In this document: positions 19,149 to 27,821 of the stretch, in pieces
Position numbering within the stretch: the first letter of the stretch is position 1
How the letters are laid out: the number at the start of each line of letters is the position of its first letter
DNA from: Trichomonas vaginalis G3
Lineage: Eukaryota; Parabasalia; Trichomonadida; Trichomonadidae
DNA: 64,000 bases
Direction of reading: 5' to 3'
Assembly (NCBI RefSeq): GCF_026262505.1
Contig: NC_067206.1
Coordinates: 7,592,879-7,656,878, forward strand
Translations under genes and position numbers: made by a program
The notes under the pieces: generated by a model
Told to the model about the DNA's origin: nothing
What the model saw: the letters and a program-made list of their open reading frames with translations, nothing else
Database searches by the model: none

Positions 19149-22100
19149 TTATTTCTTCGAATCAAGGAGTTTCATCAACTTGGCCGAAAGCGATGTATTG
19201 CCTTCAAAATAAGCTCTTCTTCCGATCATTCCATACAAATCTTTCAGATTATTTTTAATTGCGACATCTGCGGCCAGATTTGTTTCATAGAACTGGAATA
19301 GCAACAAAGCTTTGAGCTCAGCATTCTTTTGTACGTTGATTATCTTCATGACTAAATCGTATTCTCCAAATGTGTACCACATTCTCGTTAAAACGTTGCA
19401 GAGAATGCACTGGTATATATCATACTCGGATATCTTATCGAAAACGTTAATAATGGTCTCTATCGTTTCGTTTACCAAAGCATCCGTAATTTTGAACGCA
19501 ATTTGTCTTGGATCTAACTCATAAAACTTAATAAATGAGCTGCCAAGATCAGCACTACCACTCTTTAATAACAAAACAGCTACTGATTCTTGAGATGCAA
19601 TACCATCAAAAACATTCAAACCGCTAAAACCGTAAAGTTTTCTTTCGGTACAAAAAACACAAAACAAACGTTGATAAGTGATTGATTGTATTAACTTATC
19701 AATCTCTTTCTTGACTGATTCATCTTGTTTGTTCTGGAGCTCTTTAAATAGCATTGCTTGTGCAGAATCCAAATAAGCAAAGTTTTGAACTCCAAAACCT
19801 TTCATTGAGAACAAAGAAATCGAAGTTTTTGCTGCTTCCATGTTCATTTCCAAGATTTGCTGCACGTAAAGTGTTAAATGTAACAAGTTCTCTTTTATCG
19901 AGAAATCAAGAACAATTTGATTTTGTTCTTTCGACAAACTTTCCAACATTGTATGCGCTTTGTTGTATTCGATACAAGGAATGACAAAATTCTCAATTAA
20001 ATCATCATTTTTGACGTGTTTCAAAGCTTTCTCGAAATCATTATGCATCACATAATATTCTGATGATACTTTTGGATTCGTGTTATCTAAGATTTGCTGC
20101 AAAACTTTGTCAGAAGCTGCTTGATCTGTTTCAAAGTATTTCTTGGAAAATGTTGGTTTTCTTATGAAGTATTCAACAGCATTGAAATGTTTGTTTTGTT
20201 TCGGAATGAATCTCAAACATTCATTGTATAAATCCATGTCTCTTACTTCCTTGAAAACTTTTAATTTGTATTCTTCAATGTCTATTTCCCATAAATCTCT
20301 GATTTCACTTAAAAATGTGAATAAATCATCTCCAAAACATAGTTCAAACAATTCTTCACCAAATTGTTTTCCTTGGTAATCTCCCAATTTCAAGTTCGAC
20401 TCAAAAATTGTTCTTGATTTAACCAATAAATTGTAAACAACAAAAATCTTTTTGACTGACAAATTTTCGTTGTAAAATTTTGGTTTTTCAAACAATTTAT
20501 CCCATGAAATGTCGAATTCAGTGTTCTGTGAAAATGAAATTTCACTGGGATATGTTTGTAAAGTTGAACGATAAACATCAATTTTCATATCGGCGGCAGT
20601 TGTCAAAATATTTTCAATTAAACCGAAACCGGCAATAAATTCTTCTTTTGACAAATATTTAACACGATTTTCTATTTCTTTTGAGAAATAAGCCAAGAGA
20701 TCTTTGTCATTATTATATTGTTTTCTTACTAATCTGCAGAAATCAACGAAATTCCTTGTGAGTTTCAATTCAGAAAATCTGTCTTTTTCTGTCACTTTTT
20801 CTTCTTCAACATTTTCAATTTTAATTTTTTGTTTTTGAGATAATTCAGAAACCATCCACGAAAGATGTTTAATTTCATTGAAAATAGCTAACATCTCTTC
20901 GGCATCTTTGAGATTTTCTTCTCTTATGAGTTTCTTAAACAAATCTTCAACAGGAAATGGATCTTCGAATTTGTTCAAAAACAAAAGTTTTTCATAAACT
21001 TCATCATTGATGTTACATCTTTCCAACACATTTAATATTTGTTTGATGTTCCTATTCTTTGTGTTTTTATAGATAATTTCACTGAAATCATATAATTTAA
21101 ATGAAATTTCTTCAAATGTTTCTTTTTCGAATTTTTGATTTGAAATTTCATTCAACAAAAACTTTTCCAATTCTTCTTGTGAATATTTCTCAATTTCATC
21201 AACATTTAACTTGTCTTTTGTTGTATTTGATGAATTGTTATTAATAGAGTCAATATATTCCATCATTACCTTTGATTTTGTTATTAATTCTTTGTTCTTT
21301 CTCTTCAAAGCAACAGCAGATAAAATTGTTTCTTCTTTGTCAACAAATTTCGAAATTGTTTCGAAAGGAATTTGGTCGTTTTCGAAAATAACTGTTTCCA
21401 AATTGAATTTCATCATTTTAGAAACTTTCATAGCTTCATCCAGTTTGTTCTCTACTAGTAACTTCTCAACCATCTTCGATCTATTCACCTTCAAAGCATC
21501 AAAAACTGTAGAACCGTTTTGTAAAAGTGGTGGAATGAAACAATCCAAATATTCAAAGAAACCTGACAACAAACCAATTTTTTCGTTCTTTACAGAAGGT
21601 GTTTCCCAAAAAACACTCGTCATTCTGATGCATTTCTGTTCAATGGTATTTACAAAATTGACATCTATCGGTCTAACCGCTGTCAAAACCGCCAAACCTC
21701 TTTTTTGTAATCTGTCATTTTTCAGAAGATTTATTTCGGTTAGAGGTGAAGTGACTTGACAGTTTTGTAAACTTATCAATTCGTCATTGAAGGAGAAACC
21801 AACTTCCATCATTGCGTAGTTCGATCCCTGGAAACCTTTGAGTTTTTTATTTTTGAATTCAAAAATTTCTGAAGCGGCGTCGATTATTTCTCTCAATTTC
21901 ATATCACTTTGCGCAATATTATATGCAATTTGGAAATCACCTGAAATTAATGATTGTCCGACACGAGATACTGTTGAAAGGAAGCAGTTCTTTAAGTCTC
22001 CTCCGTTGGAATTAAACAATTCCGATTGTAATTTGTTGTGACCTTTTTGAATCACGTTTACTAAATTCATGTCATCGGAATAGTTCAAAAGAAGCATACA

Positions 22101-23426
22101 GATACATTCTGCTGCATCCAAACTGCAGATATAATCATTACCTTGCTTGATAAAGATCGTTGAGAAGACATCAATCAATACTTTCATTTTTGTCTCTGGA
22201 TTAATTATATTATTTATGAAATTCTCGATTTTGTTGCTTTCTTCGACTTTGTATTGCCCGGTAACAATCTCTAATGCAATGAATATCGCAAAATAGGCAC
22301 AAACAAAGTCATTGTCGATATTTCTAGCAATATCAGTTATCATATACAGTTTTTGATCGAAAACATTGTCGAAATTGACTGCATTTGCACCATGTAGGGA
22401 ACTTTGAAGCAGATATGGTAAGGAATTCTCAAGAAAATGGCCGGGATTTATTGATATTCCATTAATACGTTTAACTTTGTCTAAAAGAGCTAAATCATTC
22501 TTAACTCTTTGTATAAATTCATCGGCAATTGTATTTTTCGTAGTAGTAATCGATTTTAGTGTTGGATAATAATTTTCATCTTGAATGAAAGACAAAAACG
22601 TCCAAGTTGATAGTTCTCCAAGCATGTTACATATTTCTAAGCATGAATCATAATTCTTTAATCGAAATTGGGAAGAAGCCAAAGCTCTGATCACTTCTAT
22701 GAAATGTACTTTAGTTGTAGCTGCTGTATTGAGTGCGCTGTGTAGAGGAGTTGCTGATAAGAAGGATGTCGATGGAAAAGAGTTTTCACTCACGAAGAAA
22801 TTTTGGAAAAATGTAAGAATATCGTTTGAAATCGTTAAATTCTGAAAAAGATCTTCGTAATCTGATCTAGATTCTAATGTAATGCCGACATCAAGAAAAC
22901 CTTGCTTGCCTAGTAAAATAAACGAAGTAACGCCAAATGCTTGAGCAATTTGTTCGAAAGGTATCATCAGAGAATACTCTGATACTGTTTCAACAAACAC
23001 TCTCGCATATGAAGGATAGTACTTTAAAAATTCGAAAAATGATTGAATTAATTTGATAATTTGACCGTCATCGGCTGCTTTGTTGATGGTAGATATTTGC
23101 TTGTAGAATTCTACTGTTGGTTTCGTCCTAATTAGTAATAAATCATGTAAGTATAATTGGAATAATTGATTATTATTTATTCTGTAAACAGAATCACCGA
23201 TGCAAGCGCATGCCCATTTAAATAAATTTTCATCAGTAATGAATTCCGAAACGGTGAATCCTTTTGGTAAATCGGAATTTAAAATCAAATCTAAAATTTC
23301 CTTTTTCTTTTCATCTGATAAGATATTAAAGAACATATATGTCAATGGAATCTTCCCGAATAATATTTGCCGCAAAGAATTCGAGGCTAAGATGTCCGCG
23401 GGCAAAGATAAATTCAAAGATTTCAT
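19149..23426 (-). CDS. Large alpha-helical (solenoid-like) protein, function unknown
   Basis: The protein is 1,425 aa from the ATG at 23,426 (MKSLNLSLPADIL). The frame extends 24 codons further upstream, but those overlap the divergent neighbour's promoter and look non-coding. It is almost wholly predicted helix, with regularly spaced Leu/Phe/Ile and no low-complexity block except a short Asn/Ser patch near residue 745. No membrane span, kinase, ATPase or zinc motif is visible. The C-terminus (about 1,330-1,425) resembles tetratricopeptide-like or spatacsin/spastizin-type helical repeats, but not strongly enough to name. A membrane-trafficking or nuclear-pore scaffold role is only a guess. 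A TCACTTTT initiator lies 22 nt before this ATG, which supports the start. Confidence 0.75.
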   Translation of the reverse strand: MKSLNLSLPADILASNSLRQILFGKIPLTYMFFNILSDEKKKEILDLILNSDLPKGFTVSEFITDENLFKWACACIGDSVYRINNNQLFQLYLHDLLLIRTKPTVEFYKQISTINKAADDGQIIKLIQSFFEFLKYYPSYARVFVETVSEYSLMIPFEQIAQAFGVTSFILLGKQGFLDVGITLESRSDYEDLFQNLTISNDILTFFQNFFVSENSFPSTSFLSATPLHSALNTAATTKVHFIEVIRALASSQFRLKNYDSCLEICNMLGELSTWTFLSFIQDENYYPTLKSITTTKNTIADEFIQRVKNDLALLDKVKRINGISINPGHFLENSLPYLLQSSLHGANAVNFDNVFDQKLYMITDIARNIDNDFVCAYFAIFIALEIVTGQYKVEESNKIENFINNIINPETKMKVLIDVFSTIFIKQGNDYICSLDAAECICMLLLNYSDDMNLVNVIQKGHNKLQSELFNSNGGDLKNCFLSTVSRVGQSLISGDFQIAYNIAQSDMKLREIIDAASEIFEFKNKKLKGFQGSNYAMMEVGFSFNDELISLQNCQVTSPLTEINLLKNDRLQKRGLAVLTAVRPIDVNFVNTIEQKCIRMTSVFWETPSVKNEKIGLLSGFFEYLDCFIPPLLQNGSTVFDALKVNRSKMVEKLLVENKLDEAMKVSKMMKFNLETVIFENDQIPFETISKFVDKEETILSAVALKRKNKELITKSKVMMEYIDSINNNSSNTTKDKLNVDEIEKYSQEELEKFLLNEISNQKFEKETFEEISFKLYDFSEIIYKNTKNRNIKQILNVLERCNINDEVYEKLLFLNKFEDPFPVEDLFKKLIREENLKDAEEMLAIFNEIKHLSWMVSELSQKQKIKIENVEEEKVTEKDRFSELKLTRNFVDFCRLVRKQYNNDKDLLAYFSKEIENRVKYLSKEEFIAGFGLIENILTTAADMKIDVYRSTLQTYPSEISFSQNTEFDISWDKLFEKPKFYNENLSVKKIFVVYNLLVKSRTIFESNLKLGDYQGKQFGEELFELCFGDDLFTFLSEIRDLWEIDIEEYKLKVFKEVRDMDLYNECLRFIPKQNKHFNAVEYFIRKPTFSKKYFETDQAASDKVLQQILDNTNPKVSSEYYVMHNDFEKALKHVKNDDLIENFVIPCIEYNKAHTMLESLSKEQNQIVLDFSIKENLLHLTLYVQQILEMNMEAAKTSISLFSMKGFGVQNFAYLDSAQAMLFKELQNKQDESVKKEIDKLIQSITYQRLFCVFCTERKLYGFSGLNVFDGIASQESVAVLLLKSGSADLGSSFIKFYELDPRQIAFKITDALVNETIETIINVFDKISEYDIYQCILCNVLTRMWYTFGEYDLVMKIINVQKNAELKALLLFQFYETNLAADVAIKNNLKDLYGMIGRRAYFEGNTSLSAKLMKLLDSKK

Positions 23427-23482
23427 TTGTCTCAAAAAAAGGAAAAGTGACGATAAAGATTTTGCCGAAAAGTGACAAAATA
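23427..23482. promoter_or_regulatory. Compact divergent promoter
   Basis: Only 56 bp separate the ATGs of the minus-strand solenoid gene and the plus-strand eIF4G-like gene. Read on the minus strand it contains TCACTTTT twice, one with A(+1) at 23,448, fitting the trichomonad initiator (TCA, then pyrimidine, then A/T). Read on the plus strand, a TCATTTG at 23,423-23,429 overlaps the other gene's start codon and could serve as initiator for the eIF4G-like gene. The layout leaves almost no room for upstream elements outside the neighbour's coding sequence. Confidence 0.5.
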
Positions 23483-25264
23483 ATGAGCACTCATGCAATT
23501 GAAAAACCGAACAAAGAAGCTAAATTGAGTCTATTTTCTAAGGGTAAAGAGATTCAGTTTTCTGCACTTCCATCAGTACCATCAGGACCTACTATCGTAA
23601 AGGCTCAGAAAGATACGAATCCCGATTTAGTTTTCGCAAAGCCATTCAAAATCGAAGAAATCCTTGAAGAGATCAAGAAGGCCAAGGAAAATACAGGAAA
23701 TCAGTTCACAAGAGCTTCAAAAGGCTACATTTCACTCATGAATTATATTAATGACACACAAACAAGAAAAAGAGGCAAGCAACAGTTCAACCCTTCAAAA
23801 GGCTTCAGCGCTGAAGCAGAGCTTACTATCAAAAACGAAGATAGATATATCCCGCAATCTTGGATGAAGAGAGCCAACGTTTGGGAAGACGAATCATTTG
23901 ATGCATTCCAATACTCAGTCAATATGCTCCTTAACAGATTGACTGAAGGCCAGCTAGCATCAACAATTTCTCAACTTGAGCAACATATCAAGGAAGACAA
24001 GCATATCGCATATACAGCTACGTTCATTGTTGAAAAAGCTCAGATTGAGCATGCTTTCGCACCTCTCTACGCCAAGTTTATTAAGAATGTTTCGATTGCA
24101 AAATTACGTGATCGTGTTCTCAATAAAACGATCGATGAACTTGATGACTTCCTCATCAACGTTCCAAGTACAGAAGAAGAAGCTCTCAAAGCCAAAGGAA
24201 CGTCCAAATTTTTGTCATCAATCATCTCAAACGGAATTTTGGAGCAGGCAAATGGCTTAAACAAGCTTACCGATATTCTTAAGAAGCTCAAGGAGACAGG
24301 CAACGAGAATATTGTCGGAATGCTTGAAACATTTGTAATGAACTCCGAAAAAGACTTTGTTTTGGCAATTAAGCCTGAACAATGGACTATTTTCGACGAA
24401 TGCCTCAAGGCTGAGAACCCATCAACCTACAAAGGCTGCATGCTCTTGAACATTCAGGAATTAAGAGAACAAATCCTCAACAACCGCCAAGCCACAAGAA
24501 AAGTGGTCGCAGAAACAAAGACAGCAGATGAAGTGATCGAAGTTATCCGAAATCTCTATTGCGATTTTACAGAAGGAACTAAATTGGCCGAAATTTCAGT
24601 TGACGCCAACCAATTCTTACAAACAGCATTGCAGCAACTCCCAGATCATGTCAAAGATGCTGCCTGCTACGCAACTTTCCTCGGCCACGCAATTCCAAAA
24701 TGTAAACTCAACGGATCTAAGCAATACGCGCAAATCTGTACAAAATACTCTAACAAAATTACAGAACAGAAGATTGCCGACGAATACCCTAAGATTTGGC
24801 AAGCTTTCTTCAAGATTATCGTTGGATTATTTACATTTGGCCATCTTTCCAAAGAAAAAGCTACAGCGATCACACAAACATTCCCAGATGCCAAAGATGC
24901 CAAAGTTAACTTCCTGGAAGAAGCCAAATGGTTCTTATACGATAATTACGATTTCCAACATCCCTTCAAGCCACAGAGCGTTGTACATGAAATATCTGAT
25001 GCTCTTATGATGCCAGAGCATATTGACAACAGAGACCAAAATTCTCCATTATCTCGTTTAATTGCAGTTGCTACTTGCAGAGTTGTTGTTAACAAGGTCG
25101 TTGCACAAGTAGATAAATGCGATGAAATCATCCAGAGATACTCAAGACTCCTCAATCAGATAATTAAGAAATTACCTGAAGTAATTGAGGAAGAAATCAA
25201 TATCGCTAACGAAGAATACAGTTTCCCATATAACTACGAAGAATTATCCGCAAAGATACATTAG
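23483..25264 (+). CDS. eIF4G-like MIF4G-domain protein
   Basis: The protein is 593 aa from ATG 23,483 (MSTHAIEKPNKE). An earlier in-frame ATG at 23,339 is antisense to the neighbour and gives non-natural Arg/Lys/Ser sequence. Residues about 140-360 form a MIF4G helical repeat domain. The marker is VNMLLNRLTEGQLASTISQL followed by IVEKAQIEHAFAPLYAKFI, equivalent to the eIF4G pattern ..LNKLTPEKF..L...I....FEKALxEPxFAxxYAxLC. eIF4G scaffolds eIF4A, eIF4E and eIF3 in translation initiation. The protein is short compared with animal eIF4G (over 1,500 aa), as in many protists. No convincing eIF4E-binding motif outside the MIF4G domain is seen, so another MIF4G protein remains possible. Confidence 0.7.
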   Translation: MSTHAIEKPNKEAKLSLFSKGKEIQFSALPSVPSGPTIVKAQKDTNPDLVFAKPFKIEEILEEIKKAKENTGNQFTRASKGYISLMNYINDTQTRKRGKQQFNPSKGFSAEAELTIKNEDRYIPQSWMKRANVWEDESFDAFQYSVNMLLNRLTEGQLASTISQLEQHIKEDKHIAYTATFIVEKAQIEHAFAPLYAKFIKNVSIAKLRDRVLNKTIDELDDFLINVPSTEEEALKAKGTSKFLSSIISNGILEQANGLNKLTDILKKLKETGNENIVGMLETFVMNSEKDFVLAIKPEQWTIFDECLKAENPSTYKGCMLLNIQELREQILNNRQATRKVVAETKTADEVIEVIRNLYCDFTEGTKLAEISVDANQFLQTALQQLPDHVKDAACYATFLGHAIPKCKLNGSKQYAQICTKYSNKITEQKIADEYPKIWQAFFKIIVGLFTFGHLSKEKATAITQTFPDAKDAKVNFLEEAKWFLYDNYDFQHPFKPQSVVHEISDALMMPEHIDNRDQNSPLSRLIAVATCRVVVNKVVAQVDKCDEIIQRYSRLLNQIIKKLPEVIEEEINIANEEYSFPYNYEELSAKIH

Positions 25265-25804
25265 ATAAAGATAAAGTTTGTTTTCAATAAATTTTTCCTG
25301 ATTTTTCTTATCTAACAAATCATATGATTTAAGTTGTGTTTTACTTTTCATTATTTTTCTTTTCTAACAACTCATATGGTTTAGGTTTGTTTTCAATAAA
25401 TTTTCCTGATATTTTTCTAAATCTATTTAATACACTGATTTTATAAAGAGATTATCAATATAAATAGAGGTAAATCAAAATAAACTCACCCCCGACTGTA
25501 GATGTACTATTCTTGAATTTAGGAGTGTTTTAATAAACTTTGTTTTGATGCTGGGTTTTTGAAAAATAAACTTATGCCTCTAAACTAAAAACACTTAACA
25601 GATTCGAGTTCATTTATTAAGATGTTCAATTAATTAGATAATTCAGTTTTGATCACAGTATTTCAAGTATTATTTTACTTGAAATTGATTTTAGAATTAA
25701 GACCCCACAGTTATCTCAATTTCTGTGTTCAAAGACATAAATTTTCATCATAACGTTGCATATTTTTTTGGGTCCCACATTTTCTTGAGGGTCGTAGGTA
25801 TTAT
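25265..25804. repeat. AT-rich spacer with duplicated 3'-flank blocks
   Basis: No gene. Two short blocks occur twice: GTTTGTTTTCAATAAATTT..CCTGAT at 25,276-25,302 and 25,385-25,410, and TCTAACAAxTCATATGxTTTA at 25,311 and 25,363. They flank the 3' end of the eIF4G-like gene and carry AATAAA/TAAA strings, so a duplicated 3'-end or poly(A) region is the simplest reading. The last four bases, TTAT, are the left copy of the possible target duplication of the fold-back element. Confidence 0.5.
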
Positions 25805-25827
25805 TGTTGCATGCTAAGTAGTGTCAA
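25805..25827 (+). repeat. Left terminal inverted repeat of fold-back element
   Basis: 23 bp starting TGTTGCATGCTAAG, identical in inverse orientation to 27,346-27,368; preceded by TTAT at 25,801-25,804. Confidence 0.8.
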
Positions 25828-26140
25828 TGTGTAAACCTCTCAATTTTATCGTCGGGGAAGCAACACAATTCCCTCAAAAATATTGAAAAAATATAGAAAA
25901 TAAAATGAATTAAGATGTACTTAAAATGAGAAATAGATTATGATATTAGATTTTAGAAAAAACAGACTTTTGATATAACTTTTGAGAATCTCATATAAAA
26001 AAAAGCATTTAAAAATAAATTTAAATATCTTATTTATTTTACTATTGTAAATATATTCTGAGATTTTTAGAAAAAAACACTTTTCATAAGTATTCAATAT
26101 TTGAGAATAGGGTCCAAAAAAAATAGATTCTCTTATATTT

Positions 26141-26221
26141 GCTTATATAAAAGGAAACTCTCTATCAGATGCGAATGCCTGAATTCAGCACCTCTGATAA
26201 AGAGTTTCCTCTTATATAAGC
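26141..26221. repeat. Hairpin 1 of array
   Basis: 81 bp. Arms of 29 nt (26,141-26,169 and 26,193-26,221, starting GCTTATATAA) pair with two mismatches. The loop has its own dyad CTGAATTCAG. It is repeated in inverse orientation as hairpin 10. Confidence 0.85.
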
Positions 26222-26274
26222 GGATCTTTTTCATGAGTTATTGTTAATATAAAAACATAAAAAGCTACCAATAT

Positions 26275-26335
26275 GAGAAATTAAACCCTGCGAGGTGCCA
26301 GTCTAGAACTGGCACTTCGCAGGGTTTAATTTCTC
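26275..26335. repeat. Hairpin 2 of array
   Basis: 61 bp. Arms of 28 nt starting GAGAAATTAAACCCTGCGA pair with one mismatch around a 5-nt loop CTAGA. It is repeated in inverse orientation as hairpin 9. Confidence 0.88.
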
Positions 26336-26350
26336 TTGACAAATGACAAA

Positions 26351-26384
26351 ACTTGTTCGCAATTGTGAACCATTGCGAGCAAGT
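26351..26384. repeat. Hairpin 3 of array
   Basis: 13-nt arms, ACTTGTTCGCAAT against ATTGCGAGCAAGT, one mismatch, 8-nt loop. A perfect 12-bp palindrome CCAGATATCTGG follows at 26,388-26,399. Confidence 0.7.
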
Positions 26385-26399
26385 TTGCCAGATATCTGG

Positions 26400-26460
26400 A
26401 AGGAATTGCTCCTTATGATATATGCATTGTAACTGTATATATCATAAAGAGCAATTCCTT
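26400..26460. repeat. Hairpin 4 of array
   Basis: 24-nt arms (26,400-26,423 and 26,437-26,460, starting AAGGAATTGCTC) with one mismatch and a 13-nt loop. Confidence 0.85.
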
Positions 26461-26472
26461 CAATTAAACGCA

Positions 26473-26512
26473 AAAACTTTGGTGCAATCGTTGCTGATTG
26501 CACCAAAGTTTT
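26473..26512. repeat. Hairpin 5 of array
   Basis: Perfect 17-nt arms AAAACTTTGGTGCAATC with a 6-nt loop GTTGCT. Confidence 0.85.
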
Positions 26513-26530
26513 CGAACTTTCCCGAGGGAA

Positions 26531-26579
26531 TTGGAGGGTGAGAGATACATAGTCTATCTATGTACCTCCCACCCTCCAA
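26531..26579. repeat. Hairpin 6 of array
   Basis: 10-nt outer arms TTGGAGGGTG/CACCCTCCAA and 7-nt inner arms TACATAG/CTATGTA around a 5-nt loop, separated by a 5x5 internal mismatch. Confidence 0.85.
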
Positions 26580-26585
26580 ATCCCA

Positions 26586-26649
26586 CTCTAAATGGGAGAA
26601 ACTTTGTTCGCATGTTATCTTATTCAAACAAAGTTTCTCCCATTTAGAG
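26586..26649. repeat. Hairpin 7 of array
   Basis: Perfect 23-nt arms (26,586-26,608 and 26,627-26,649, starting CTCTAAATGGGAGAAAC) with an 18-nt loop. Confidence 0.88.
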
Positions 26650-26650
26650 A

Positions 26651-26709
26651 AGGAATAGGAGCCTACCAGGCACTGATATATAATCAGTGCTTTGTAGGCT
26701 CCTATTCCT
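26651..26709. repeat. Hairpin 8 of array
   Basis: Perfect 16-nt outer arms AGGAATAGGAGCCTAC plus 7-nt inner arms CACTGAT/ATCAGTG. Confidence 0.88.
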
Positions 26710-26757
26710 AATAAAAATTTGAAAACTTTGGAGCATTTGATTATTGTATTTTGTCAA

Positions 26758-26818
26758 GAGAAATTCAACCCTGCGAAGTGCCAGTTCTAGACTGGTGCCT
26801 CGCAGGGTTTAATTTCTC
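26758..26818. repeat. Hairpin 9 of array (inverted copy of hairpin 2)
   Basis: 61 bp, same length as hairpin 2 and its near-exact reverse complement. It is itself a hairpin with 28-nt arms. Confidence 0.88.
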
Positions 26819-26871
26819 ATATTGGTAGATTTTGATGTTTTTATATTAACAAAAACAAATGAAAAAGATTT

Positions 26872-26952
26872 GCTTATATAAGAGGAAACTCTCTATCAGA
26901 GGTGCTGAATTCAGGCATTCGCATCTGATAGAGAGTCTCCTTTTATATAAGC
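26872..26952. repeat. Hairpin 10 of array (inverted copy of hairpin 1)
   Basis: 81 bp, near-exact reverse complement of hairpin 1, itself a hairpin. It closes the symmetrical core. Confidence 0.88.
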
Positions 26953-27345
26953 GAATATAAAAGAATCTATTCTTTTTTGGAGCGTATTTTCAAATATTGA
27001 ATACTTATGAAAAGTGTTTTTCCTAAAAATTTAATATAATGCTTAGCACAATATATAAAATTAAAATATCTATAATTATTTTCTATATCACACTTTTCAT
27101 TACACCTTGAAAAGTCTTCTCAAACTCTATTTTTAATTATTTTTTAGATATATCTCAAGTGTGATTATTCAAAAACTCATATAGACTATATTTATTTTTT
27201 TCATTCAAAAAATTATATGAGAATCTCAAATTAACTTTCAAATTTTTTATTTTAAAAACATATTAATAATAATATTTTAAGATACTTTTTCGCCCAAAAA
27301 ATAATCGTACTTCCTCGACGATTAATAGACTCTCAATTTCTATCG

Positions 27346-27368
27346 TTGACACTACTTAGCATGCAACA
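27346..27368 (-). repeat. Right terminal inverted repeat of fold-back element
   Basis: 23 bp ending CTTAGCATGCAACA, inverse of the left end; followed by TTAT at 27,369-27,372. Confidence 0.8.
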
Positions 27369-27372
27369 TTAT

Positions 27373-27808
27373 TTAAAACAGTTGTCCATAGAAACACTTA
27401 TATATGAAATATTGCAGATAATGAATTTTTGGGGAATTTTGAATAGTCTACAAAATTTACAATTGGTTTGATATCGTTCTCTTATCAAAATCAAACACAC
27501 TCATCAAAAATTGAATCAAAAACCGCCAGGACCCGTCAAATTTCCTGGACCCAGAAAAACGTGCTACGTTATTTAAAATAATTCGAAATTTACAGCCTTA
27601 GAGAGTGGATTAGTGCAAAGCCCTCAAGGTCTTAACTACTTTGTAAATGAAAAAATCTGGATGAGTAACATGTCTTAATCAAAACTCAAAATTTATATCC
27701 ACATGATTGTATCATTTTTCCTTTCAACTATAATTCAGAAATCATGTCTTTTTTTTTGACACGTATTCAATATTTGAGGGAAAAATAAAACACGATGAAA
27801 TTTTTTCC
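27373..27808. other. Intergenic spacer upstream of exonuclease gene
   Basis: AT-rich, no frame or RNA gene seen. It forms the 5' flank of the exonuclease gene. Confidence 0.55.
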
Positions 27809-27814
27809 TCATTT
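27809..27814 (+). promoter_or_regulatory. Initiator (Inr) deciding the exonuclease start
   Basis: TCATTT with A(+1) at 27,811, 11 nt before the ATG at 27,822. Trichomonad transcripts commonly start at TCA(+1)YW within about 20 nt of the start codon. Transcription from here would exclude the earlier ATG at 27,795. Confidence 0.6.
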
Positions 27815-27821
27815 CACTTTC

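Larger units (their letters stand above)
25805..27368. mobile_element. Fold-back element built of nested and serial hairpins
   Basis: A 1,564-bp palindromic unit with identical 23-bp ends beginning TGTTGCATGCTAAGTAGTGT, inverted at 27,346-27,368, and flanked both sides by TTAT (possible 4-bp target duplication). The outer arms, about 330-400 bp each, match imperfectly when one is reverse-complemented, for example TTGAGAATCTCATATAA against TTGAGATTCTCATATAA and the blocks around ACACTTTTCATAAGTATTCA. The core (26,141-26,952) is a chain of ten hairpins listed separately. Hairpins 1 and 10, and 2 and 9, are inverted copies of each other, so the whole structure is symmetrical. There is no coding capacity. 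It behaves like a non-autonomous fold-back/MITE-type DNA transposon, though the family is not recognised. It fills most of the gap between the eIF4G-like and exonuclease genes. Confidence 0.75.

Noticed and set aside
23339-23482. Earlier ATG for the eIF4G-like gene
   Set aside because: The 48 extra codons are antisense to the solenoid gene's first codons and have unnatural composition.
26275-26335. tRNA or other cloverleaf RNA
   Set aside because: Single long stem with a 5-nt loop; no anticodon or TPsiC arm, and an inverted second copy exists.
26303-26506. 67-codon minus-strand frame across hairpins 2-5
   Set aside because: It is built from hairpin arms and has no protein-like composition.
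26141-26952. CRISPR-like array
   Set aside because: Units are different hairpins, not direct repeats with spacers, and the genome is eukaryotic.
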